A stretch of 51,493 bases of DNA from JAFGVL01 sp031553685 (GTDB lineage: Bacteria; Bacteroidota; Bacteroidia; Bacteroidales; Paludibacteraceae), in assembly GCA_031553685.1 (NCBI GenBank), contig JAVBLE010000037.1:1-51493 (forward strand). Direction: 5' to 3'. Each line of letters starts with the position of its first letter. Positions within the stretch are counted from its first letter, which is position 1. The translations under genes and the position numbers were made by a program. The notes below the pieces were generated by a model. That model saw nothing but the letters and a program-made list of their open reading frames with translations. It was not told where the DNA came from and did not search any database. This document shows, in pieces, positions 42,038-50,522 of the stretch.

Positions 42038-42094
42038 GTTTAGTACATGACAAAAATTAAAAGAACAATACAAAAGCAATAGAAGTATCGTCAT
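42038..42094 (+). repeat. 58-bp MITE-like repeat, copy 1 (interrupted)
   Basis: GTTTAGTACATGAC... to ...AGTATCGTCAT matches 42978-43034 with about three differences. In this copy the right end is replaced by a larger repeat that begins TCGTCATTGCG (42088). It lies in the upstream gap of the Omp85-like gene. Confidence 0.85.
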
Positions 42095-42241
42095 TGCGGG
42101 CTTGATCCGCAATCGCAGAAGCCTGATTAATAAATCCTTTGCGATGTCTCCACGGCACTCCTCGTACCACTTCGACTACGCTCAGTGACCACTCGTCGTT
42201 TTGGTCGACAGTTCGACTAAGCTCACTGCAACGCATGACGA
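42088..42241 (+). repeat. GTCATTGCG-type dispersed repeat nested in the 58-bp repeat
   Basis: This 154-bp stretch starts TCGTCATTGCG and ends CGCATGACGA, near-inverted ends, and contains CACTTCGACTACGCTCAGTG plus the 19-mer shared with 158-176. It sits inside the right arm of the smaller repeat. Such elements are common non-autonomous repeats. The remaining bases up to 42454 hold no ORF. Confidence 0.65.
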
Positions 42242-42454
42242 TGCTTTTATTGATTTAAGCATTAAAATTTATTTTTTGTCATTTACTAAGAGAATATTGT
42301 TCAATTTTAATCGAAACAAATATTTCAGTACAAAAATATATCAAAAGAAGAGAAATGCAAGAGAAATGCAAGAGAAATAGTATTTTATCTGAAAAAATTT
42401 GATATTTCATCATCCTGTTTTTAGAAAAATAGTAATTTTAGCCCAAATATTAAA

Positions 42455-42976
42455 ATGTATAAATTTATGAAACGGATTGTTTTGTTCACTGTTGTTTTGC
42501 TTACTTCGTTGGCAACTATTTATGCTAAAAAATTTGATATCAAGAATGTTGTTGTCGGAGGGCAGTTTGGATTTAATATTACGAATGGGCAAACGGCTAT
42601 CAATGTTTCTCCGCAATTGGGCTACCGGTTCAACCAGTATCTTACTGCCGGAGCCGGTGTGGGCTACAGTTACTATAGTTACAAAGATGTTTTTAATCAA
42701 AAATATTCGCAAAACTATTTGGGAATGAATATATATGGGCAAGTGAACCCGATCAAATATGTCGCTTTGAAAGTGCAACCGGAAGTTTACCAGATGTGGG
42801 GACAAAACATCGAAACTCAAACAATTCCTTGCTTGCTTGTTGGCGCCGGAGCTACTATCCCAACCGGAAACAACGGTGGTGTAAGCATGATGTTTTATTA
42901 TGATGTGGCTCAAAATGATTTCTCGCCTTATGGGAAGGATATTTTTTATTCGATAGGGTATACTTTTGGATTTTAA
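42455..42976 (+). CDS. Small outer-membrane beta-barrel protein
   Basis: This 173-residue protein has a signal peptide (MKRIVLFTVVLLTSLATIYA, from the ATG at 42467; the ATG at 42455 adds four residues). The mature chain has alternating strands rich in Gly and Tyr (NVVVGGQFGFNI, QLGYRFNQYLTAGAGVGYSYYSY, YVALKVQPEVYQMWG, GGVSMMFYYDV) and ends SIGYTFGF, a terminal Phe. An 8-strand barrel is likely. It is flanked on both sides by copies of a 58-bp repeat (42038 and 42978). Function unknown. Confidence 0.8.
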   Translation: MYKFMKRIVLFTVVLLTSLATIYAKKFDIKNVVVGGQFGFNITNGQTAINVSPQLGYRFNQYLTAGAGVGYSYYSYKDVFNQKYSQNYLGMNIYGQVNPIKYVALKVQPEVYQMWGQNIETQTIPCLLVGAGATIPTGNNGGVSMMFYYDVAQNDFSPYGKDIFYSIGYTFGF

Positions 42977-42977
42977 T

Positions 42978-43040
42978 GTTCAGTACATGACAAAAATTAA
43001 AAGAACAATACAAATACAATAGAAGTATCGTCATGTACTA
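42978..43040 (+). repeat. 58-bp MITE-like repeat, copy 2 (intact)
   Basis: This copy has perfect 10-bp inverted ends, AGTACATGAC (42982-42991) and GTCATGTACT (43030-43039), 58 bases overall. It begins just behind the stop codon of the barrel gene. Copy 1 lies 940 bases upstream in the same orientation. Confidence 0.85.
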
Positions 43041-43205
43041 AAATTTTAATGTAAACTCTTCCAAAAGGCTATCGCAGGAGATTTTTTAAGAAAGTTGATT
43101 TTTTATTCCACTATCTGAGCAAAAAATGTTGTCTTAAAATAACTTTTTTTATAACAGATAAAGAATCATACAAACATTAATTTTTCACTTTCCATTGATA
43201 ATTCC

Positions 43206-43213
43206 TATCTTTG
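43206..43213 (+). promoter_or_regulatory. -7 box (TATCTTTG) of the DUF2723 gene
   Basis: TATCTTTG matches TAnnTTTG and lies 60 bases before the ATG at 43274. In the leader, AAGCTAAC CC GTTAGCTT (43241-43258) forms a short perfect hairpin ending 15 bases before the start codon. Confidence 0.6.
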
Positions 43214-43273
43214 AGCGATTTTTCAGTACAAACATTCATCAAGCTAACCCGTTAGCTTACAGCAAAACACATT

Positions 43274-46200
43274 ATGAAGCAATTCCGATTGGTCAACAAC
43301 ATCACAGGTTGGATCGTTTTTATCATTGCAGCAGCCACCTACCTGCTTACTATGGAACCTACGGCAAGTTTTTGGGACTGCCCTGAGTTTATTTCCACTG
43401 CATTCAAACTGGAAGTGGGACACCCACCGGGCGCACCGTTTTTTATGTTGCTGGGGCATTTCTTTTCGCTTTTCACCAGCGATGTTATGAAAGTTGCTTT
43501 TTATGTCAATGCCCTTTCGGCTTTGGCAAGCGCTTTTACCATTTTATTTTTATTTTGGACAATCACGCATTTGGCGCGTAAAGTTGTACACCCAACCGAA
43601 GGCGGCAAATACTCATTAGGTCAAGTTATCGGGATTATGGGTGCGGGAGCCGTTGGCGCTTTGACTTACACTTTTACCGATTCGTTTTGGTTCTCGGCGG
43701 TCGAGGGTGAGGTTTATGCTACTTCGGCAGTATTTACGGCAATCGTGTTTTGGGCTATCCTCAAATGGGAAGATGTAGCCAACCAGCCGCATGCCGACCG
43801 TTGGATTATTTTTATTGCTTATATGATGGGCTTGTCTATCGGCGTCCATTTGCTCAACTTGCTTACTATTCCCGCTATTGTGCTGGTATATTATTTCAAA
43901 AAATTCGAATTCACTTACAAAGGAATGATTATCGCCTTGTTGGCATCATTCGGTATTTTAAGTGTTGTGATGTATGGCGTTGTGCCGGGTGTAATGACGG
44001 TGGCTTCATGGTTCGAGCTTTGGTTTGTCAACGGTTTAGGGTTTGGCTTTAATACCGGATTTTTGGCATATTGTATCCTTACCTTTGCTGCACTTATCTG
44101 GACTGTTTACGAAACTTTTGTCGGCGAAAGCCTTTTGCGTTCGCAAATCGCATTGTTGTTATCGGTTACTTTGTTAGGCATTCCATTCATTGGCGAAAGC
44201 ATCGGTTTGGGCGTTGTTATTATTTTAGGCTTGGCAGGTATTTTATTTTTTGTAAAAAAGATAAATATAAAATTGCTCAATACAATTGCCATTGCGTTGA
44301 TGGTAATTACAATCGGCTATTCGTCGTATGCCATTATCGTAATTCGTTCGGCAGCCAATCCGCCTATGGATCAAAACTCGCCCGACAATGTTTTTGCCTT
44401 GAAAAGTTATTTGAACCGCGAGCAATATGGCGATCGTCCGCTTCTATACGGTCAGTATTACAACGCCGAAGTGGAGCGCGAAATACAAGGTGATTATTGC
44501 GTTGCCAAAATTAATGAAGGCGCCAATGTATGGAGTCCGCAAGAGAAAGTGGACAGCACTGAAAAAGACAAATACATTGTTTCGGACAAAAAACGCGATT
44601 ATGTGTACAATCCTAAATTCTGTACCCTTTTCCCTCGCATGTATAGCCCGCAACCAAACCATGTGGAGGGCTACAAAATATGGGGCGGGATAACAGGAAA
44701 AAGCGTTCCATATTCCACCTGCGGACATGATGATGTAAAAAACGGTGTGCCTACTTTTGGCGAAAACCTGCAATTTTTCTTTACTTATCAAATCGGATAT
44801 ATGTATCTGCGCTATTTTGCATGGAACTTTATTGGTAGACAAAACGACATACAAGGTACCGGCGAAGTGGACAAAGGATCGGTTATTACCGGATTTAAAT
44901 TTATTGATAACCGCGTTGCCGGCGATCAGGACACATTGCCTTCCGACCTGAGAAACAACAAAGGACGGAATGTGTATTACATGTTGCCGTTCCTGCTGGG
45001 TATTCTGGGTATTGCTTACCTATTTATGAAAGGGAAAAAAGGTGAACAAAGTTTTTGGATTACCACCGTGCTCTTTTTCATGACCGGATTAGCCATTGTA
45101 TTGTATCTGAACCAAACTCCTTACCAGCCTCGCGAGCGGGATTATGCTTATGCTGGCTCATTCTATGCCTTTGCCATTTGGATTGGTTTTGGCGTGTTGG
45201 GACTTATGGCATTATTACAAAAAATACTCAAGAATAAAATTGTGGCAGGAAGTATCGCCTCGTTGCTTTGTTTGTTTATCCCTGTGCAAATGGCTGGACA
45301 AAACTGGGACGACCACGATCGCTCAAACCGTTATACCTGTCGCGATTTCGGGTACAATTACCTCATATCGTGTGCCCCTAATGCGATTATCTTTACCAAT
45401 GGCGATAACGACACCTTCCCGCTTTGGTATTTGCAGGAAGTAGAAGGCGTACGCCCTGATGTGCGTGTATGTAATTTGAGTTATTTGCAAACCGACTGGT
45501 ACATTGACCAAATGCGCCGCAAAGCATACGAATCCGACCCGCTTCCTATCGAATGGAAACGCTATCAATATGTACAAGGCGTGCGCGATATTGCCGAAAC
45601 GAAAAATATACTTCCGTCGATGGATGCCAAAACAGCCATTAAAGAATATGTGTTGAATCCGGATTTATTGCAGGATGGCGTGGCGATGTTCCCAACCGAT
45701 TACTTGACTATCCCTGTAAATAAAGATGAAATTGTAAAACTCGGCATTGTGAAGTCCGAAAAGAAAGATAGCGTTTTATCGCAATTAGGTATCAAGTTAA
45801 AACCTCGTTTGTACAAACACGAGTTGATGATCCTCGAAATGCTTTCGCAAAACGAATGGAAACGCCCGATTTATTTCTCGGTAACTGTAGGAAGCGACAT
45901 GTACATGGGATTAGACCGTTATTTGCAACTCGAAGGGCTTGCTTCGCGCATTGTTCCTATCGACAGCCATAGCAGCGAAGGCTCTGTAAATACCGACCTA
46001 ATGTTCGACAATATGGTGCACAAGTTCAAATGGGGCAACATTGCCGACCCTAAAGTATATCTGGACGAAAACAATTTGCGCATGTGCCGCACTTTCCGTT
46101 TGATGTTCTATCAATTAGTAGATGCATTAATCAAAGAAGGCAAAAAAGAAAAGGCGCTCGAAGCGTTGGATTATTGCCGCAAGGTAATTCCTCCGACAAC

Positions 46201-46492
46201 CGTAAAAGACGATTATATTTCCTCGTATTTTGCCACACAATATTATACTTTGGGGAAACCCGAAAAAGGCGACGCCATTATGGAATCTATTGCCAAAAAC
46301 AGTGTTGAATATATCAATTGGTATGCTCATCTGACAAATCCGCAATTCCAAAAATCATCAAGTCAGGATTTCCGTCAAAATATGGCGATCCTGCAAAGTA
46401 TTATCGAACAATGCAAGCTGGCAGAACGAACAGAAATTGTAAAAAAATACGAGCCTATTTTCTCTAAATACATGTATGCAGTAGGGGAATAA
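43274..46492 (+). CDS. DUF2723 membrane protein (GT-C-like)
   Basis: This 1072-residue protein has about 12-14 hydrophobic helices in the first 660 residues. The first loop carries the family motif TASFWDCPEFISTAFKLEVGHPPGAPFFMLLG (catalytic-type acidic residues after helix 1, as in GT-C transferases). The soluble C-terminal 400 residues contain YLISCAPNAIIFTNGDNDTFPLWYLQEVEGVRPDV and end in TPR-like helices (KEKALEALDYCRKVIPP). DUF2723 proteins in Bacteroidetes are thought to act in protein or lipid glycosylation; the substrate is unproven. Monocistronic. Confidence 0.93.
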   Translation: MKQFRLVNNITGWIVFIIAAATYLLTMEPTASFWDCPEFISTAFKLEVGHPPGAPFFMLLGHFFSLFTSDVMKVAFYVNALSALASAFTILFLFWTITHLARKVVHPTEGGKYSLGQVIGIMGAGAVGALTYTFTDSFWFSAVEGEVYATSAVFTAIVFWAILKWEDVANQPHADRWIIFIAYMMGLSIGVHLLNLLTIPAIVLVYYFKKFEFTYKGMIIALLASFGILSVVMYGVVPGVMTVASWFELWFVNGLGFGFNTGFLAYCILTFAALIWTVYETFVGESLLRSQIALLLSVTLLGIPFIGESIGLGVVIILGLAGILFFVKKINIKLLNTIAIALMVITIGYSSYAIIVIRSAANPPMDQNSPDNVFALKSYLNREQYGDRPLLYGQYYNAEVEREIQGDYCVAKINEGANVWSPQEKVDSTEKDKYIVSDKKRDYVYNPKFCTLFPRMYSPQPNHVEGYKIWGGITGKSVPYSTCGHDDVKNGVPTFGENLQFFFTYQIGYMYLRYFAWNFIGRQNDIQGTGEVDKGSVITGFKFIDNRVAGDQDTLPSDLRNNKGRNVYYMLPFLLGILGIAYLFMKGKKGEQSFWITTVLFFMTGLAIVLYLNQTPYQPRERDYAYAGSFYAFAIWIGFGVLGLMALLQKILKNKIVAGSIASLLCLFIPVQMAGQNWDDHDRSNRYTCRDFGYNYLISCAPNAIIFTNGDNDTFPLWYLQEVEGVRPDVRVCNLSYLQTDWYIDQMRRKAYESDPLPIEWKRYQYVQGVRDIAETKNILPSMDAKTAIKEYVLNPDLLQDGVAMFPTDYLTIPVNKDEIVKLGIVKSEKKDSVLSQLGIKLKPRLYKHELMILEMLSQNEWKRPIYFSVTVGSDMYMGLDRYLQLEGLASRIVPIDSHSSEGSVNTDLMFDNMVHKFKWGNIADPKVYLDENNLRMCRTFRLMFYQLVDALIKEGKKEKALEALDYCRKVIPPTTVKDDYISSYFATQYYTLGKPEKGDAIMESIAKNSVEYINWYAHLTNPQFQKSSSQDFRQNMAILQSIIEQCKLAERTEIVKKYEPIFSKYMYAVGE

Positions 46493-46521
46493 CACTAAAT
46501 TTAATGAAAAACTGAAAAAGC

Positions 46522-46586
46522 AATGAAGAAGATGAACCGTTTTGTACAACAATTACACAAAACCAGTCTCATTTTCTTCATTTTTT
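46522..46586 (+). terminator. Long-loop inverted repeat after DUF2723 gene
   Basis: AATGAAGAAGATGA (46522-46535) pairs with TCATTTTCTTCATT (46569-46582) with one mismatch, loop of 33 bases, followed by four T. It may end the DUF2723 transcript. Confidence 0.45.
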
Positions 46587-46601
46587 AATTCATAAAAAAG
46601 A

Positions 46602-47210
46602 ATGATTGCCGAACGCCCCTTAGTCTTTCTCCCCCTGTTGCAACAAGGAACTCTTTGGCGTGGAAACAAAAAAGAGAAAGCCATATACCTTACTTTCGAT
46701 GATGGACCAACACCACGGATTACAACCGAAGTGCTCGACATTTTAGACCGTTATGGAATAAAAGCCACCTTTTTTTGCATTGGTAAGAATGTAGAAAAAC
46801 ATCCCGACATTTACCAAGAAATCTTGCAACGGGGACACCAGGTTGGCAACCATACACACACTCACCTGAAAGGGATGAAATGTTTTACTTCAACTTATTT
46901 GAAAGATATTGAAAAAGCCTCAACAGTGATTAATTCAACACTTTTCCGTCCGCCATACGGACAAATTCGCTTAAATCAAATCCGCTCGTTAGGCAAACAA
47001 TACAAAGTGGTGTTGTGGGATTTAGTTACGCGCGACTACAACCCCAAACTCTCGCCCGAATATATTTTAAGGAAAATAAAAACGATGACACGCAACGGAT
47101 CAATCATTATTTTTCACGATTCGGTTAAAGCGCAAAAAAATCTTTTTGCTGTACTTCCTTCCGCCATCGAATTTTGGCAAAAAGAAGGATATGAATTTAA
47201 ACTGCTGTAG
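46602..47210 (+). CDS. Polysaccharide deacetylase (NodB-type, CE4)
   Basis: This 202-residue CE4 protein would remove acetyl groups from a GlcNAc-type polymer. All NodB motifs are present: TFDDGP (Asp33 and Asp34), NHTHTHLKG near 86-94 (metal-binding His pair), RPPYGQIR near 112-119, the DLVTRDY segment near 141-147 and IIIFHDSVKA near 168-177. There is no clear signal peptide, so it is probably cytoplasmic or peripheral. It is followed after 2 bases by the DUF2851 gene. Confidence 0.93.
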   Translation: MIAERPLVFLPLLQQGTLWRGNKKEKAIYLTFDDGPTPRITTEVLDILDRYGIKATFFCIGKNVEKHPDIYQEILQRGHQVGNHTHTHLKGMKCFTSTYLKDIEKASTVINSTLFRPPYGQIRLNQIRSLGKQYKVVLWDLVTRDYNPKLSPEYILRKIKTMTRNGSIIIFHDSVKAQKNLFAVLPSAIEFWQKEGYEFKLL

Positions 47211-47212
47211 CC

Positions 47213-48487
47213 GTGATTACTGAGAAATTTCTACACTATATTTGGCAGTACAAACTATTTTCAACCCATTTGCTCCAAACAGAAGCAAGCGAAAAAGTAG
47301 AAATTATCGACATTGGCAAACCAAACACCGATGCCGGACCCGACTTTTTCAACGCCAAACTGAAAATCGGTGAAACCCTCTGGGCTGGCAATGTCGAAAT
47401 TCACCTCAATTCGTCCGATTGGAACAAGCACGGACATCACAAAAATCCGGCTTACGACTCGGTTATTTTGCATGTTGTACACGAAATTGACTGTCCTGTG
47501 TATCGCACAAACGGAGAAACTATTCCCCAAATGCAACTCTGTTTCCCTAACGAAATTATACAGCGCTATCAAAACTTACAAGGAAAGAAAAGCTGGATTT
47601 CGTGCGAAGAACAGCTATTGAATGCAGACAAGTTTTTATTCGCCCAGTGGATTAATCGAATTCTTATTGAGCGATTAGAAACAAAATCCAAAGCTATCTT
47701 CACCCTTTTGGAGCAAAATAAAAACAATTGGGAAGAAGCTTTTTACATCACTTTAGCACGAAATTTCGGTTTTGGAACCAACGGCGATACTTTTGAGCAG
47801 TTGGCGCGCGCGCTGCCGTTAAGTTGCTTGGGAAAACACAAAGACAATTTATTTCAGATAGAAGCCCTGCTGTTTGGGCAATCGGGACTGCTTTCTTTAC
47901 CGAAAGAAAACGCTGATGAATACCAACAATCGCTGCAAAAAGAATACGATTTTTTGCGCTCGAAATTCACATTAACGCCCATTGACGGAAATATATGGAA
48001 ATTGCTCCGTCTTCGCCCAAGCAATTTCCCACACATTCGTATCGCTCAGTTTGCAGGATTAATACACAAATCTTCTAAATTATTCTCCAAAATAATAGAA
48101 AACCACACCCTCGAAAATCTCCGCAAATTATTTGTTTGTGAAACCTCTGAATATTGGAAAACTCATTATCTATTTGGAGAAAAAAGTAACTCACGAAACA
48201 AAAAAATAGGCGAAACGGCTATTAATACTATTTTGATAAACACGGTTGTTCCTTTTCTCTTTTGCTATGGGAAAAACAAACAAAATGCCGATTTACAAGA
48301 TGCTGCACTAAGCCTTTTGGAGAACCTGCCTGTTGAACAAAATTCCATTACACTTCATTTTGCCGAATTAGGAATTTTTGCCAAATCTGCTTACGATTCG
48401 CAAGCACTCATCCAACTAAAAAAGAGGTATTGCGATGATAAAAAATGTCTGCAATGCCAGATAGGACATAAAATCATGAGTTGTTGA
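47213..48487 (+). CDS. DUF2851 family protein
   Basis: This 424-residue soluble protein is a Bacteroidetes-typical DUF2851 member: TEKFLHYIWQYKLFS at the start, DIGKPNTDAGPDFFNAKLKIG and LWAGNVEIHLNSSDWNKHGHHKNPAYDSVILHVVHE near 50-105, and a C-terminal CDDKKCLQCQIGH cysteine cluster. The start is GTG at 47213, placed 2 bases after the deacetylase stop, which points to coupled translation. Function unknown; the paired deacetylase does not settle it. Confidence 0.87.
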   Translation: MITEKFLHYIWQYKLFSTHLLQTEASEKVEIIDIGKPNTDAGPDFFNAKLKIGETLWAGNVEIHLNSSDWNKHGHHKNPAYDSVILHVVHEIDCPVYRTNGETIPQMQLCFPNEIIQRYQNLQGKKSWISCEEQLLNADKFLFAQWINRILIERLETKSKAIFTLLEQNKNNWEEAFYITLARNFGFGTNGDTFEQLARALPLSCLGKHKDNLFQIEALLFGQSGLLSLPKENADEYQQSLQKEYDFLRSKFTLTPIDGNIWKLLRLRPSNFPHIRIAQFAGLIHKSSKLFSKIIENHTLENLRKLFVCETSEYWKTHYLFGEKSNSRNKKIGETAINTILINTVVPFLFCYGKNKQNADLQDAALSLLENLPVEQNSITLHFAELGIFAKSAYDSQALIQLKKRYCDDKKCLQCQIGHKIMSC

Positions 48488-48582
48488 ATAATAATAAACT
48501 TATTATCAACATTATATGCACAATCAATAAACATTTCTTTAAATAATTCACCATTTTTTAATGATGATATTAAAAAATGTTT

Positions 48583-48590
48583 TATTTTTG
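48583..48590 (+). promoter_or_regulatory. -7 box (TATTTTTG) of the PorT-like barrel gene
   Basis: TATTTTTG fits TAnnTTTG and predicts an mRNA leader of about 83 bases before the ATG at 48678. The leader carries the inverted repeats listed separately. Confidence 0.55.
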
Positions 48591-48608
48591 TCGCGTAAAC
48601 ACATCAAT

Positions 48609-48660
48609 AAGCCCTTGTGTTTTTTATAATTAATTATTCACAAGCCGTTAGGGCTTCGGC
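48609..48660 (+). promoter_or_regulatory. Alternative hairpins in the leader of the barrel gene
   Basis: AAGCCCTTGTG (48609-48619) can pair with CACAAG (48639-48644) and GGGCTT (48651-48656). Alternatively AAGCC (48642-48646) pairs with GGCTT (48652-48656). The two structures exclude each other, as in attenuators, and end 18 bases before the start codon. No ligand or protein can be named. Confidence 0.4.
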
Positions 48661-48677
48661 AAAAATAAATTTTATTC

Positions 48678-49397
48678 ATGAAAAAAATTTTTATCTTAGC
48701 AATCGCAGCCATTAGCATGGCAACAGCAGCAAATGCTCAATTCAGATTGGGACCAACTGTAGGTTTGAATTTATCTAACCAGTTAATAAAAGACAATGAC
48801 AACACTTACAGTGACGATTTTTCTAACAAACTTGGTTTTAGCTTTGGCGTAGTGGCTGAGTATGCCATTGGAGATAATTTTGCGATCTCTCCAGAATTGC
48901 TTTATGCTCAAAAAGGACATCAGATTAAAGCATCTGACGAAGCAAGCGATGATTTTGAGGGTTATACAGGTGACGCAAAAATGAAAACAAATCTTAACTA
49001 TTTCGTATTACCTATTAATGCTGTTGGAATATTCCCTATCAATGATGATTTTAAGATTTCTGTTTTTGCAGGTCCATACTTTGGATATGCATTTTCGGGG
49101 AAAGAAAAACTTACAGGTTTAACTGACGAGGAAGAAGCTTATGCAAAACTTGCGGAAGCATTATCAGGTGAAAAAATTTTAGAAAACGATCTTGAAATAG
49201 GTTCTGATGAAAAAGATGATTACAAAGCTTTTGACTTAGGATTAAGCTTTGGGGTAGGAGCAGAATATAAAGGTTTCTTCTTAAAGGGTCAATATAATTT
49301 AGGTTTAGCGAACCTTTCTAATTATACAGATAATGGAGCTAAAATCAATAATAGAAATATCGGTATATCAGTTGGCTATTTGTTCAATTTGCAATAA
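48678..49397 (+). CDS. PorT-family outer-membrane beta-barrel protein
   Basis: This 239-residue protein has a clear signal peptide (MKKIFILAIAAISMATAANAQ) and an outer-membrane barrel of the PorT-like/OmpA-like beta-barrel type: RLGPTVGLNLSNQL, FSFGVVAEYAIGDNFAISPELLYAQKG, YFVLPINAVGIFPI, SVFAGPYFGYAFSG and final IGISVGYLFNLQ. An acidic insert near 145-180 (TDEEEAYAKLAEALSGEK) forms a probable surface loop. A T9SS role cannot be claimed from sequence alone. It has its own promoter, leader and terminator. Confidence 0.87.
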   Translation: MKKIFILAIAAISMATAANAQFRLGPTVGLNLSNQLIKDNDNTYSDDFSNKLGFSFGVVAEYAIGDNFAISPELLYAQKGHQIKASDEASDDFEGYTGDAKMKTNLNYFVLPINAVGIFPINDDFKISVFAGPYFGYAFSGKEKLTGLTDEEEAYAKLAEALSGEKILENDLEIGSDEKDDYKAFDLGLSFGVGAEYKGFFLKGQYNLGLANLSNYTDNGAKINNRNIGISVGYLFNLQ

Positions 49398-49420
49398 TCT
49401 AATTCCGATATAATTCTTAT

Positions 49421-49454
49421 AAGAGTGCAGTTCTACCGAATTGCACTCTTTTTG
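49421..49454 (+). terminator. Terminator of the barrel gene, fused to the queG promoter
   Basis: AAGAGTGCA (49421-49429) pairs with TGCACTCTT (49442-49450), followed by TTTTTG. The T-run leads straight to the queG -7 box, and the 3' arm provides the TTG that fits as its -33 element. Confidence 0.85.
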
Positions 49455-49461
49455 TTTTTAG

Positions 49462-49469
49462 TATCTTTG
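49462..49469 (+). promoter_or_regulatory. -7 box (TATCTTTG) of queG, predicted leaderless start
   Basis: TATCTTTG is 5 bases from the ATG at 49475, so transcription should begin at or beside the start codon. TTG at 49441-49443 has -33 spacing. Confidence 0.6.
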
Positions 49470-49474
49470 TGTAA

Positions 49475-50395
49475 ATGATTTCGTCCAAAGAAATAAAAGA
49501 AAAAGCCCTGCAAATCGGTTTCGATGCATGCGGAATAGCTCGTGTTGATACATTGAGAAATGATGCCCAATATCTTTCCGAATGGTTGAATAAAGGTTAT
49601 CATGCCGAAATGGGCTATATGGCAAATCATTTTGAAAAGCGAATAAATCCTCATTTATTAGTTGAAGGAGCAAAATCGGTTATAGTAGTTTTGCTTAATT
49701 ATTTTCCGCCGGAAAAACAATCGGCACATTTGCCTCAGATAGCGCAATACGCCTATGGAAAGGATTATCATGTAGTGGTAAAAGATAAACTGCATCAACT
49801 GCTTGATGAGATTAAAACAATGTATCCCGAGCAAACCATTGCCGGACGGGCTTTTGTAGATTCGGCACCGGTTTTGGAGCGGGCTTGGGCTGTGCAAGCC
49901 GGATTGGGATGGATTGGCAAGAACACTAACTTGATTCACCCAACTTTAGGTTCGTTTGTCTTTATTGGCGAACTGATTATTAATGCCGAATTTGATAAAT
50001 ACGACACTCCCCTACCCGACCAATGCGGCACCTGTGAGCGCTGCCTGAATGCTTGCCCTACCCAAGCGCTCGAAACGGCTCATTGCCTGAATGCAAACCG
50101 TTGTATTTCTTATCTTACCATCGAAAGCAAAAAGGATATTCCAACCGGATTGGCTGCAAAGTTAGGAAACCGGATTTTCGGGTGCGATACTTGCCAGAAT
50201 GTATGCCCTTTCAATCAGGATTTAGATGGGAATAAAATTCCTGAATTCGCTCCCTCGAAAAGTCTGTTTGAAATGAATTTTGATGATTGGAAAGTGATGA
50301 AAGAAGACGAATTTGAACAAGAATTTGCTGATTCTCCTCTAAAAAGAGCCGGACTTGAGAGAATTCAGAAAACACTTCTATCAAAGTGCGAATAA
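49475..50395 (+). CDS. queG: Epoxyqueuosine reductase
   Basis: QueG reduces epoxyqueuosine in tRNA to queuosine using cobalamin and two 4Fe-4S clusters; it follows QueA in the pathway. The 306-residue protein starts with SSKEIKEKALQIGFDACGIARV, has AWAVQAGLGWIGKNTNLIHP near 130-149, a ferredoxin-like segment CGTCERCLNACPTQAL near 187-202 and the second Cys group CISYLTIES plus CDTCQNVCPFN near 235-245. Length and motifs are normal. It is monocistronic, with a predicted leaderless mRNA. Confidence 0.96.
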   Translation: MISSKEIKEKALQIGFDACGIARVDTLRNDAQYLSEWLNKGYHAEMGYMANHFEKRINPHLLVEGAKSVIVVLLNYFPPEKQSAHLPQIAQYAYGKDYHVVVKDKLHQLLDEIKTMYPEQTIAGRAFVDSAPVLERAWAVQAGLGWIGKNTNLIHPTLGSFVFIGELIINAEFDKYDTPLPDQCGTCERCLNACPTQALETAHCLNANRCISYLTIESKKDIPTGLAAKLGNRIFGCDTCQNVCPFNQDLDGNKIPEFAPSKSLFEMNFDDWKVMKEDEFEQEFADSPLKRAGLERIQKTLLSKCE

Positions 50396-50439
50396 ATATA
50401 TTTGAATGTTTACATATATTAATTCGCGCAATGTATGCT

Positions 50440-50511
50440 GTAGGGACAGGTCGTGACATGTCCGTGTTACATCAATTAACCTGTTTCGGACAAGTCGCGA
50501 CTTGTCCCTAC
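50440..50511. repeat. REPIN-like doublet of palindromes
   Basis: Two 25-base arms (50440-50464 and 50487-50511) are inverted with about 22 matches; the right arm is a perfect palindrome on its own, GGACAAGTCGCGACTTGTCC. The 22-base spacer is AT-rich. Two palindromes in inverted orientation is the layout of REPIN elements. It lies between queG and trmN6, with no ORF. Confidence 0.8.
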
Positions 50512-50522
50512 TCGTTAACCAA

